Origin: Opitutaceae bacterium
GTDB taxonomy: Bacteria > Verrucomicrobiota > Verrucomicrobiia > Opitutales > Opitutaceae
Length of the DNA stretch: 64,000 bases
Assembly (NCBI GenBank): GCA_041395105.1
Contig: JAWLBB010000002.1
Coordinates: forward strand, 1,093,665 to 1,157,664
Direction: 5' to 3'
A program made the translations under genes and the position numbers. The first letter of the stretch is position 1. Each line of letters opens with the position of its first letter. The notes beneath the pieces were generated by a model. The model had not been told where the DNA came from and ran no database searches. It saw only the letters and a program-made list of their open reading frames with translations. Of this stretch, positions 50,892 through 58,671 are shown in pieces.

Positions 50892-52386
50892 TGGTGTAGC
50901 GGCTGCCGAACTTGAAATTGATCGCGGTCACCGCAAAAACCAGGGCAAAGAGCGCCCAGGCCACGGCGGAGGCAAAGCCGAGACGCCCGGTCTCGAAACC
51001 CTCGATATAGACAAAGTAACTCAGGGTGGTGGTGGCCCCGGCCGGTCCGCCCTGGGTCATGGTTCGCGCCATCTCGAACCCGCCCTGGAGTCCCTGGATG
51101 ATGCTCATGATGAAGATGAAAAAGGTGACCGGTGCCAATTGCGGCCAGGTCACGTGCCAGAAGCGCTGCCGACCCGAAGCCCCGTCCATCGAAGCCGCCT
51201 CATAAAGTTCGGTCGGTACATTGGAGAGTCCGGCCAGGTAGAGGATCATGTTGTTCGAACCGATCGCCGCCCAGAGGGCCATGATCATGATGGAGGGCTT
51301 GGCCCAGTAATAGTCCGCCAGCCAGAGTGGGGGCTGCAGGCCGTCCGAGGCCATGGAAGGAAGTGCCCCCCCCAGGCGGGCCAATCCGATCAGGGCAAGG
51401 ACGGAAACGGTGGTGAGAAGACCGAGCAGGACCGTCCCGCCCAGACCGCGATCGGCGAGGGGCCTCCGCCTCCCCCGGACCCGTGCCTCGGGGCGGACCC
51501 ACAATCCGGCAAGAAACCCCACTGCGGGAAGCCAGCCGAAAGGGCCGGGAACCCAGCGGATGGACAAAAGGCAGATGATCGAGGAGGCGACGGAAGAGAG
51601 GAGGAGCGCCAGCCAGCCGGTTTCGCCCCCATACCAGTTCTTCAGGCTCCAGCGGACAAACCGCCGGACCGTTTCCGCCGCGAGCAGGAAGAGCAGGACG
51701 GGGCCAAGGGTGAAGGCCCATTCGGGCAGGCGTCGGACCACCCACGCGACTCCACGGAGGCAGGGCTCGAGGAGCGCATTGACCGGCCCGGCCTGCGGAT
51801 CGTAGAGCTTCTTCCAGAGGACATAGGTGGCCACGCCGGCCGTGAAGTGGGGGGTGTAGAAGAGGGTTCGGTAGACCGTATTGCCGGTCAACATGCCGCC
51901 GGCCAGGATGCTGAGGAAGAGCAGCAGAAGGAACCATCCGATCGCGGGAACGGAAAAGCCGGAAAGCCCGAGCACCGCCAGGCTGACCAGGAGCACCGAT
52001 CCCGATATCACGAGGGGCCGGGTCCGCCAGCCCGGACGGCGCTTCATCGGCGAGGAGAGCAGAAGGGCAGCCCCCAGGCTTCCGGCGATGGCAAACGGGA
52101 TCCCCATCATCAGGAAGAGCGTATTGCCGAGAAACTGCCGGAACTCGGGATGCCCGAGAAGCTCGCGAAAGTGGGACAGCCCGACAAAGACCAGGGGTTC
52201 CCTGCGGAATATATTGTGCAGTTGCAGGTCCCAATTGGTGAAGGCGAAGGCGAAACTGATGATGAGTGGCGCCAGGGTGAAGACGAGGAAACCGACGAGG
52301 TTCGGACCGATGAAGGCCAGCCCGACGAGCAATCGCCGGCGCCGGCGCCAGACCAGACCGGATGCATCTTGCGGAGCCGCGTTCAC
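50884..52386 (-). CDS. Sugar ABC transporter permease, MalF-like with long insertion
   Basis: The GTG at 52386 is preceded by GGAGGG five bases away, the best ribosome-binding site in the window, and it overlaps the TGA of a small upstream frame (GTGA). The 500-residue product is about 200 longer than usual: after the first membrane segments (FIGPNLVGFLVFTLAPLIISFAFAF) there is an extra region of about 200 residues with several hydrophobic stretches (LVISGSVLLVSLAVLGL, FLLLLFLSILAGG, LLLSSVASSIICLLSI, GLLTTVSVLALIGLARL), then the normal C-terminal half with coupling motif YEAASMDGASGRQRFWHVTWPQLAPV. The insertion may be a second bundle of helices or a lipid-exposed domain. Confidence 0.88.
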   Translation of the reverse strand: MNAAPQDASGLVWRRRRRLLVGLAFIGPNLVGFLVFTLAPLIISFAFAFTNWDLQLHNIFRREPLVFVGLSHFRELLGHPEFRQFLGNTLFLMMGIPFAIAGSLGAALLLSSPMKRRPGWRTRPLVISGSVLLVSLAVLGLSGFSVPAIGWFLLLLFLSILAGGMLTGNTVYRTLFYTPHFTAGVATYVLWKKLYDPQAGPVNALLEPCLRGVAWVVRRLPEWAFTLGPVLLFLLAAETVRRFVRWSLKNWYGGETGWLALLLSSVASSIICLLSIRWVPGPFGWLPAVGFLAGLWVRPEARVRGRRRPLADRGLGGTVLLGLLTTVSVLALIGLARLGGALPSMASDGLQPPLWLADYYWAKPSIMIMALWAAIGSNNMILYLAGLSNVPTELYEAASMDGASGRQRFWHVTWPQLAPVTFFIFIMSIIQGLQGGFEMARTMTQGGPAGATTTLSYFVYIEGFETGRLGFASAVAWALFALVFAVTAINFKFGSRYTND

Positions 52387-52583
52387 GGATGCCCTCCGGC
52401 CCGCGTGAAATGAGTCTCCGGGTTCTGCAACAACGACAGGGACGTCCGGATTCTGCCTGCGGCGGCCCGGGCCTGTCCCGGCCGCGCCATGCGCAGCCAA
52501 AAGGACCGCCCTCCACCGGGTTCCAGATGGAGGGTCGTGCTCCAGCGCGACCGCCAACGCCTGGAGAAGGTGTTCACTTTCAT
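52383..52583 (-). CDS. Small protein translationally coupled to the MalF-like permease
   Basis: 66 residues, basic (MKVNTFSRRWRSRWSTTLHL..), with a Gly-rich turn (LEPGGGRSFWLRMARPGQARAAA). The ATG is 14 bases after the epimerase stop and its TGA overlaps the permease GTG, an arrangement that points to a real, coupled frame. I recognise no family; it could equally be only a leader that places ribosomes at the permease start. Confidence 0.4.
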   Translation of the reverse strand: MKVNTFSRRWRSRWSTTLHLEPGGGRSFWLRMARPGQARAAAGRIRTSLSLLQNPETHFTRAGGHP

Positions 52584-52596
52584 CTGATCTGCCGCC

Positions 52597-53622
52597 CTAA
52601 AACTTGCCGGTACGGGATTCAAAATGGGTGGGTTTGCCGAGCAGCCCCCCTCCTCGCTGAAGGTATTCCGCGATCCAATCGATCATCTGATCGACACCGA
52701 TCGTGACCGGCCCGAACAGATCGATCGAACGGGAGGCATTGGCCAGCCAGCAGACATCGCTCTCTTCGCCGGTAAAGACCGGCTCCCGTCCGAGGACCCG
52801 ACCGAAAGCTTCCGCCAGGTCGCGGACCCGCAGGATATCCGGACCGGTCACGTTGAGAGCGGCCGGCGGGCTTGCGGCCACCCCGAGGCATTGGATGGCG
52901 CGGGCGACGGCCTCTCCCTGCCAGATCAGATTGACGTAGCCGGCACTGATATCGACCGGCTCCCCCTTCAGGACCTTCGTCCCGATGTCAACGAGCACGC
53001 CATAACGCAGCTCGACGGAATAATTGAGCCGGTAGAGGCAGACGGGGGTTCCGAACCGGTGGGAGAAAAAGGAGAAGACGCGCTCACGGCCGATGCAGGA
53101 GGCTCCGTATTCACCAAGTGGTTCCACCGGGGTATCCTCGGTCGCACCACCGCTCGCCACCGGGACGAACGGATAGACACAACCCGTGGAGAAGGCAACG
53201 ATGGTCGCCCGGGCATAGCGTTCCGCCACCAGGCCGGGGATCACCGTATTGGCATGCCAGGTCAGATCCGGTCGATCCGACGTCCCGAACTTCGTTCCCG
53301 CCAGATAAAATACATTGGGGGCGTCGGGCAGGCCGGCCAAAGCGACGCGATCCGAAAGATCGCAGGGACGGGTTTCGATCCCGAACGCTTCAAGATTTGC
53401 CCGACTGGAAGCCTGGCTGAAACGGGAGACCGCGATGACGCGGTCGGTCCGGCCCAGTCGATCCAGGGCCCGCCGCAACATGAGGGCGAGGGTCGTGCCC
53501 ATTTTGCCCCCGGCCCCCAGGACGATGAAGTCACCGGGACGTTCTTGAACCGCGCTGATGGCCCCGGCGGTGGGCGCGGCGAGGAACTCCTCGACCGCAG
53601 GTAAATCAAGCGGCACCGTCAT
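52597..53622 (-). CDS. NAD-dependent epimerase/dehydratase (extended SDR)
   Basis: 341 residues. The nucleotide-binding glycine motif is FIVLGAGGKMGTTLAL (32-47), a GxGGxMG form instead of the common GGxGxxG. VFYLAGTKFGTS (about 101) and STGCVYPFVP (145-154) are the SDR substrate region, and the Tyr-x-x-x-Lys pair is altered to EYGASCIGRERV, with Ser/Gly-Arg where Tyr-Lys is expected; the catalytic base is therefore unclear. It should bind NAD and alter a sugar or sugar-acid. It heads the permease operon and is divergent from the TetR gene, with the operator 28 bases upstream. Confidence 0.75.
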   Translation of the reverse strand: MTVPLDLPAVEEFLAAPTAGAISAVQERPGDFIVLGAGGKMGTTLALMLRRALDRLGRTDRVIAVSRFSQASSRANLEAFGIETRPCDLSDRVALAGLPDAPNVFYLAGTKFGTSDRPDLTWHANTVIPGLVAERYARATIVAFSTGCVYPFVPVASGGATEDTPVEPLGEYGASCIGRERVFSFFSHRFGTPVCLYRLNYSVELRYGVLVDIGTKVLKGEPVDISAGYVNLIWQGEAVARAIQCLGVAASPPAALNVTGPDILRVRDLAEAFGRVLGREPVFTGEESDVCWLANASRSIDLFGPVTIGVDQMIDWIAEYLQRGGGLLGKPTHFESRTGKF

Positions 53623-53649
53623 GAAATTCAGGGTGACTCAAAAGGATTG

Positions 53650-53663
53650 TAACCAAACAGTTA
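53650..53663. promoter_or_regulatory. Candidate TetR operator upstream of the tetR-type gene itself
   Basis: TAACCAAACAGTTA matches the sites at 6351 and 16539 at 12 of 14 bases; one arm is imperfect. It ends 9 bases before the TetR-type ATG and starts 28 bases from the epimerase ATG, in keeping with autoregulation and control of the transporter operon. Confidence 0.75.
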
Positions 53664-53672
53664 CCTCGCATC

Positions 53673-54305
53673 ATGCGCAAGCACTATATGATTGAACGCA
53701 CCGGGAAGACGGACACCAGGGGCCGGATCCTCTCCGCCGCGATGGACCTGTTTGCCGCCCACGGTTTTCACGGCACCACCGTCGATGCCATCGTGCAGGC
53801 CGCGGAGGTGAACAAGCGGATGGTCTACCACTATTTCGGCAGCAAGGAGAAGCTCTACAAGGCCGCCCTCGTCGAGATCTACAAGCGCCTCAGTCTCCTC
53901 GAAGTGGAGACCTTCCGGCACTCCGATGATATCGAGGAGAATTTCCGTGAGATCGTGGCCCTCTACTTCGATTTCCTCCGGGCCAATCCCGACTTCACCC
54001 GTCTCGTCCTCTGGGAAAACCTGAACGAAGGGCGCGGTCTGAAGAGCGCCAGACCCCAGCTGACCAAGAATCCGGTCCTCCACCTGCTCGATCGGGCCCT
54101 GAAGCGGGCCAAGGCCAAGGGCGTGGTCCGCAGGGAGATCCATGCCCGACACCTCCTGATCCACCTGATCGCACTCTGCCAGATCTACACCTCGAACCGA
54201 CACACCCTTTCACAGGCTCTCGGGATGGACCTGGGTTCTCCACGGGTCCTGCGCGAGGGTAAGAAGCAGGCCATCGATCTGCTCCTGAACGGGATCATGG
54301 CCTGA
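53673..54305 (+). CDS. TetR/AcrR-family transcriptional regulator
   Basis: 210 residues. N-terminal HTH: RILSAAMDLFAAHGFHGTTVDAIVQAAEVNKRMVYHYFGSKEKLYKAAL (about 18-66), a full TetR_N match. The C-terminal ligand domain (YKRLSLLEVETFRHSDDIEENFREIV... IALCQIYTSNRHTLSQAL) is helical, of the type that binds an acidic or sugar-derived effector in some relatives, but the ligand is unknown. It is the only TetR protein in the window, and the palindrome found in four promoters occurs next to its own gene, so it is the best candidate for their regulator. Confidence 0.92.
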   Translation: MRKHYMIERTGKTDTRGRILSAAMDLFAAHGFHGTTVDAIVQAAEVNKRMVYHYFGSKEKLYKAALVEIYKRLSLLEVETFRHSDDIEENFREIVALYFDFLRANPDFTRLVLWENLNEGRGLKSARPQLTKNPVLHLLDRALKRAKAKGVVRREIHARHLLIHLIALCQIYTSNRHTLSQALGMDLGSPRVLREGKKQAIDLLLNGIMA

Positions 54306-54307
54306 GA

Positions 54308-54342
54308 GACCGACCTCTGCCCTCCGACCTCTGCCCTCTGCC
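54308..54342. repeat. Short heptamer array CTCTGCC, about five units
   Basis: GACCGAC, CTCTGCC, CTCCGAC, CTCTGCC, CTCTGCC follow without a gap, directly after the TetR stop. The sequence differs from the AGATGG arrays at 49.4-50.0 kb but has the same 7-base period. No four-helix-bundle gene is adjacent, so it may be a remnant or founding site of such an array. Confidence 0.7.
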
Positions 54343-54344
54343 AG

Positions 54345-55262
54345 TCAGCAGATCCGGCCGCGCTTCCCGGCCAGGCCGTGCCCCGGAGGGTTGGCCCCGA
54401 TCCAGCGTTCGTCGATCGCTTCCGAGGCCCGCTGATAACGGCTGTCGGTTGAAAGGCGGATCCGGTTGGTGCGGTTGTCGAGGCTGGCATGGACCAGGTT
54501 CATCCCGAAGGTCAGGAAATCCCCGGCCCGGTACTCCGTGGTCAACCAGCGACCTCCCAGGCTGGCCCGCAGAACGGGGGGATTGTGGGAGAGGGAACCC
54601 GAGAAGACCCATTGCTCGTTCTTTGCCTTTTCCACCTGGTCCGGACGATTTTCACAGAACTCGTCCACATCGCGCTCGAGGTAGTTCTTCAGGCGATCGG
54701 ATTTCTTGTGGGAGTCCTCCAGGATCATGAGACCACCCAGCTCGAAGGAAACGTCGCCGTAGGGGATCCAGCAGGTCATGTGCTGCTTGGTCCCCCGCCC
54801 CATGTAAACGAGATCGCAATGGGGATTGGTTCCCTTGCCCGGACCGATGGCCCGCAACCAGGTGTAATCGTAGTGGCGGATACTCTCTCCGAAGAAACCG
54901 GTGTAAAAATCGATCAGGCGCCCCGAATAGATCAGCTTCTTGAGCTTGTCGTTCTCCCGGGCCAGGTCCGGCTTGAAGGCCGTCCGCTTTTCCGGATGAG
55001 CCACCCCCTCAAATGTCGGGTAATCCGGGTGCAGCAGGCCCTGCTCCGCCAGGCGATCGGTCAAGGTCTTCCGGACCTCGAGAACCTCCTCCCGATCGAG
55101 GTAACCCGGCAGATAGAGGTAACCGTCCTCCTGAAACCGCGCCCGCAACGCATCAAAATCGTCGGCCACATCCGTCGATTCGCGGAGCATTCCGAATACG
55201 GAGGGATCGGTATCGAGCTGATGTCCGTAGGAGAAAATGGGGGGTAAGGTGGCGGTGCTCAT
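54345..55262 (-). CDS. Phytanoyl-CoA dioxygenase (PhyH) family, Fe(II)/2-oxoglutarate enzyme
   Basis: 305 residues. Iron ligands H148-x-D150 (NPHCDLVYMGRG) and H258 (NLVHASLD), with R267/R269 for the 2-oxoglutarate carboxylate (NRIRLS), in the double-stranded beta-helix order. WIPYGDVSFELGGLMILEDSHK is the typical strand pair between them. It hydroxylates an organic substrate. The adjacent divergent AraC gene (90 bases) likely controls it. The product is the expected length for the family. Confidence 0.88.
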   Translation of the reverse strand: MSTATLPPIFSYGHQLDTDPSVFGMLRESTDVADDFDALRARFQEDGYLYLPGYLDREEVLEVRKTLTDRLAEQGLLHPDYPTFEGVAHPEKRTAFKPDLARENDKLKKLIYSGRLIDFYTGFFGESIRHYDYTWLRAIGPGKGTNPHCDLVYMGRGTKQHMTCWIPYGDVSFELGGLMILEDSHKKSDRLKNYLERDVDEFCENRPDQVEKAKNEQWVFSGSLSHNPPVLRASLGGRWLTTEYRAGDFLTFGMNLVHASLDNRTNRIRLSTDSRYQRASEAIDERWIGANPPGHGLAGKRGRIC

Positions 55263-55351
55263 GATGGATATTAGAAACGATTCATATTAGCATAAGAATC
55301 TGGACAGTGAATGGCGGAAATGGGAAAACCCATGTAAAATCTGGTCAGGAC

Positions 55352-56203
55352 ATGCACCTTCCCGAAAACTTCGAATCAACGCCGTGGCTGGAAAGTCCCC
55401 TCAGGACCCCGGTGGGCACCCTGCTGCTGGCCGGCACGCTCCGCAACAGTCGCGGGATTGGTAGCGGGCGCATGCGAATTCTGGGAAGCCATGCCCTCGT
55501 TCTGCTCCTGCGCGGAAGCGGTCGCTACCGCGACGCCCGCGGCGAGCGGGCGCTTCTCTCCCCCGGCGATGTCATTCATGTTTTTCCCGAGCTGCCCCAC
55601 GCTTATGGGCCCGGTCCCGAGGAGGAGTGGGACGAAATCTACGTGGTCTTCGAAGGCCCCGTTTTCTCAACCCTGCGCCAGCACGGCCTCCTCTCCGGCG
55701 ACCGGCCGGTTGACCGGTGTCCTTCGGTGGTCGACGCCTACGCTCAGCTCAAGGCTCTCTTCGACCCGCCGGAACGCCAGGGCCCGCTCAATCCGATGAA
55801 GGCCCTCGGCGGTTTCCTCAGCTTTCTCTTCGAAACCGCGGGAAATCCCGCCTCCGGCCGCTCCGGTCCGGAGGAAGATCCCGTGATGGCCATGGCGATC
55901 GGCCTCCTGACCGGTCCGCAGGAAGGGCGGTGGCTGACCACCGCCGAAACCGCCCAACGGGTCGGCCTGTCGGAGGAAACCTTCCGCAAACGCTTTGCCC
56001 GGGCAGTCGGCCTTCCGCCCGCCCGCTTTCAGAAACAGAAGAAGATCGAACGGGCCTGTGCCGCCCTCTACCACGGACCGCGCAGCCTCAAGCAGCTCGC
56101 CGCAGACCTCGGGTTTTTCGACGAATTTCACTTCTCCAAGGCCTTCAGGCAGGTCGTCGGGCAGCCCCCCTCCACCTATCGCAGGCGACTGGCCGGCGAA
56201 TAA
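55352..56203 (+). CDS. AraC-family transcriptional regulator
   Basis: The ATG at 55352 (MHLPENFEST) is preferred; a GTG 45 bases upstream is also open. 283 residues. N-terminal cupin sensor (VLLLRGSGRYRDARGERALLSPGDVIHVFPELPHAYGPG), C-terminal AraC HTH pair: TTAETAQRVGLSEETFRKRFARAVGLPPARFQKQKKI and LKQLAADLGFFDEFHFSKAFRQVVGQPPSTYRRR. It is divergent from the PhyH-type gene. Confidence 0.9.
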   Translation: MHLPENFESTPWLESPLRTPVGTLLLAGTLRNSRGIGSGRMRILGSHALVLLLRGSGRYRDARGERALLSPGDVIHVFPELPHAYGPGPEEEWDEIYVVFEGPVFSTLRQHGLLSGDRPVDRCPSVVDAYAQLKALFDPPERQGPLNPMKALGGFLSFLFETAGNPASGRSGPEEDPVMAMAIGLLTGPQEGRWLTTAETAQRVGLSEETFRKRFARAVGLPPARFQKQKKIERACAALYHGPRSLKQLAADLGFFDEFHFSKAFRQVVGQPPSTYRRRLAGE

Positions 56204-56268
56204 CCCATCAACCGGGATTTCAGAATGATGAGCGAAGACGACGAGGCCGCACCGGATCCCGGCGATCC

Positions 56269-58623
56269 TTACTTCCTTGTCCCTGTTTCCTGATTCCCTG
56301 CCAGCGTGACCAGTGGTTCGATCCGCCAGATGATGTCGCGGTCAATGCGCGGCGGGAGGTGACGGTACTGCTCGGTCAGCGCGATCTTCTTCCGGAGCAG
56401 CTCACCGAAGTTCTCGCCATAGACAAAACCGTTTTCGCCGACATCGGAGATGATCATGAACTCCGTCCGGCCGCTCTCCCAGAGTTCGAGGAGTCGCCGG
56501 GTATTGGCCAGTTCAAGATCGATGGCATCCTGGACGATCTTCACCCGCGCCTGTTTTTCGACCTCGTCGTCGGATTCGAGATACCCATGGACTCCCTCCA
56601 CCCAGGCGCAGACATTGCGGACGGTCATGGCCCAGCACCGGTAAGCGGTCAGCCGATCGAGCAGGTCGGCGAGAACGGCGACCGCCCTGGCGTCATCGGC
56701 GGCCTCGGCCTGCCTCAGGGCCTCTCCGGTCTCCTCGAGCACCGCATCGACACGGGGGAAGAGATTCCGGTCGAAGGCATCGATCTGCTTTCGGGCCGGC
56801 CCCTTCTCGACCAGCGCAAAGAGGACGTCCCTTCCGAAATCATTGATCGCGGGATTGTTGGGCTGCACGCACTCGAAACGCTCGTAGTAGGCGCGATCCT
56901 TCGACGGGATGGCCTCGATGTCCGGGACAAACGGCCGGTCCCAGGTGCGTTGCCAGACAAAGCCGAATCCGGTGTAGTGGAAAACGTGAGGCTGGTAGCC
57001 GAGCGCCTCCTCAAAATGCGCCCAGAGCCGGCTGACCGTCGGTCCGAACACCTCTCCCGCCCAGCGGACCGCGCAGGACTCGAGGATGTCCTCAACCGGT
57101 CGCGTCCTTTCAAACTGAAAGGCACGGATGACCTCGGCGTTCGGCCACCAGGGCGCCTTGATGGTATTGAGCAGACCGCCGAAGGCGCTGACCTGCCGGA
57201 TGCCGGTTTCGGCCATGCTCTTGAGGCGCGCATGAAGCATCCGGGGAAACGGAATCCCCAGCAAGGGTTCGTGATTCCAGACCCCGCCGGGCGCATACTG
57301 GATCACCGGCTCGACTCCGCCCGACCGCATCGACGCCAGCACCTCCTTTTCCTTCGGGTCCATCCAGGTCTGGAAGAACATCCCGGCGATCCCGGTCTGC
57401 TCCGGATAGTGCGGATGGGCGTAAGGCAGGCTGTAGCCCCGCACGAGCAGGGAACCCGCCTCGAAGTCCACCCCGTTCCCCAGACCCTTCATGATGGTGT
57501 CATGCTCGACCTTGAAGGGCTCGATCCGCAGGAGCACCCGAAACTCCGGGTTGATCTCGGCAGCGGAATCGCGCAGGAGATGGAGATAGCGCACGACACT
57601 CTCGCCGGCGACCTGGGCGATCTTCTCGTGATTGCGCCATTCCCGGATCATGTAGGGACCACCGTTGCGTCCGACGTAAAGCGAGGCGGTGTGTTCGAAT
57701 CCTGAACCGCTGTCATTCGACCAGACCGAGAGATAGGCCAGATCCGGGACCTGCCGCATCATGTTCTGGATGAGATCGCGATAATGGCGCCGGCTGACCG
57801 GGTGGTCCTGGGCCAGGCAGTAGCGGGGAATGCGCGATCGGAACGGGTGATCAACCCGGGCGCCCCGCAGGGTCGGGTAGCGGACGAAGAATTTCTCGGG
57901 CAGACTGCGGGGTTCGAAGCAGACCAGACCCGGTTTGAGACCGTATTTCCTCGCGAGGGCGGCCAGTTTCCGCACCCGGTTGATATTCGCTTCGAGATAA
58001 TGGGACGGCCAGAGCCCCCGGGTCAGCTCCGTATCCACAAAATGGTTCAGACCCGGTGCATAGGTGTAGAACTGAGGGTAGAACTCCGTCGCCGTCGTCT
58101 CCTCCATCGCCATGGGCGACGCCAGACCATTGACCTCGAGGTGGGTGAACCCGCACTCAGCGACCCGGCGGACATGGGCCTCCCGGTCAAAACCGCGGCC
58201 GTCGCGCCAGTATTGATTGAGGGAGGCGTCGAAGAGCGGGCGGTTGAGTTCGAAGGGGGACTCGATCAGCACCCCCTCCCGGAGGGCGGCCGGATCGATC
58301 CCCTCGAAGCCCCGCTCCGCCCAGGCCGCACCGGCAATCAGGAACGAACCGACATTGCTCGTCATTTCCCCGGATCCGTCCGCCCCGATCCGGATCCAGA
58401 GCCAGGAGCCGGACGGCATCGCATCCCCGGGCCGCAGGACCGGCCAGCGGCCGTCCTCGAGACAGAGTCGCAAGCCCGAGCCGGGCGTCGATTCGCGGGT
58501 CACCTTCGTTCCCGCGAGAACGTTGAGCGCGGCCGCCGCGGTCTCCTCCACCGGCAGGCAATGGGTCGGGATCGAAATCCCGGACACCTTGGGAAACTCG
58601 GGGTCAACTCTTGATTTTGTCAT
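56269..58623 (-). CDS. Large glycoside-hydrolase-like protein of unknown family
   Basis: 784 residues, no signal peptide visible. After an N-terminal domain (about 1-130) comes a TIM-barrel-like region: CGFTHLEVNGLAS, LAALARKYGLKPGLVCFEPRSLPEKFF (about 220-250), VPDLAYLSVWSNDSGSGFEHTA, then VKVEHDTIMKGLGNGVDFEAGSLLVRGYSLPY. The C-terminal third is helical (LVEKGPARKQIDAFDRN..). The layout (N-terminal cap, barrel with acidic residues, helical end) recalls alpha-glucuronidase or hexosaminidase-like glycosidases such as GH67, GH115 and GH20, but I recognise no exact signature. It starts the leftward run of catabolic genes to 64000 only in position; it is the most distal gene of that run. Confidence 0.5.
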   Translation of the reverse strand: MTKSRVDPEFPKVSGISIPTHCLPVEETAAAALNVLAGTKVTRESTPGSGLRLCLEDGRWPVLRPGDAMPSGSWLWIRIGADGSGEMTSNVGSFLIAGAAWAERGFEGIDPAALREGVLIESPFELNRPLFDASLNQYWRDGRGFDREAHVRRVAECGFTHLEVNGLASPMAMEETTATEFYPQFYTYAPGLNHFVDTELTRGLWPSHYLEANINRVRKLAALARKYGLKPGLVCFEPRSLPEKFFVRYPTLRGARVDHPFRSRIPRYCLAQDHPVSRRHYRDLIQNMMRQVPDLAYLSVWSNDSGSGFEHTASLYVGRNGGPYMIREWRNHEKIAQVAGESVVRYLHLLRDSAAEINPEFRVLLRIEPFKVEHDTIMKGLGNGVDFEAGSLLVRGYSLPYAHPHYPEQTGIAGMFFQTWMDPKEKEVLASMRSGGVEPVIQYAPGGVWNHEPLLGIPFPRMLHARLKSMAETGIRQVSAFGGLLNTIKAPWWPNAEVIRAFQFERTRPVEDILESCAVRWAGEVFGPTVSRLWAHFEEALGYQPHVFHYTGFGFVWQRTWDRPFVPDIEAIPSKDRAYYERFECVQPNNPAINDFGRDVLFALVEKGPARKQIDAFDRNLFPRVDAVLEETGEALRQAEAADDARAVAVLADLLDRLTAYRCWAMTVRNVCAWVEGVHGYLESDDEVEKQARVKIVQDAIDLELANTRRLLELWESGRTEFMIISDVGENGFVYGENFGELLRKKIALTEQYRHLPPRIDRDIIWRIEPLVTLAGNQETGTRK

Positions 58624-58671
58624 AAGAAACTGGGGATTTCAATCCGCCGGAAGACGGGAGCGATCTTCGTC

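Noticed and set aside
50770..52413. Rightward frame of 547 residues
   Set aside because: It is antisense to both ABC permease genes, which have membrane segments and coupling motifs.
55263..55351. Fifth TetR site in the PhyH/AraC divergent promoter
   Set aside because: The region contains TATTAG and ATTCATATTAG but no TAAC..GTTA palindrome; it is not counted in the regulon.
55717..57705. Rightward frame of 662 residues
   Set aside because: It overlaps the end of the AraC gene and lies antisense to the large glycosidase-like gene; its composition (Arg/Pro/Gly rich) is typical of shadow frames in GC-rich DNA.
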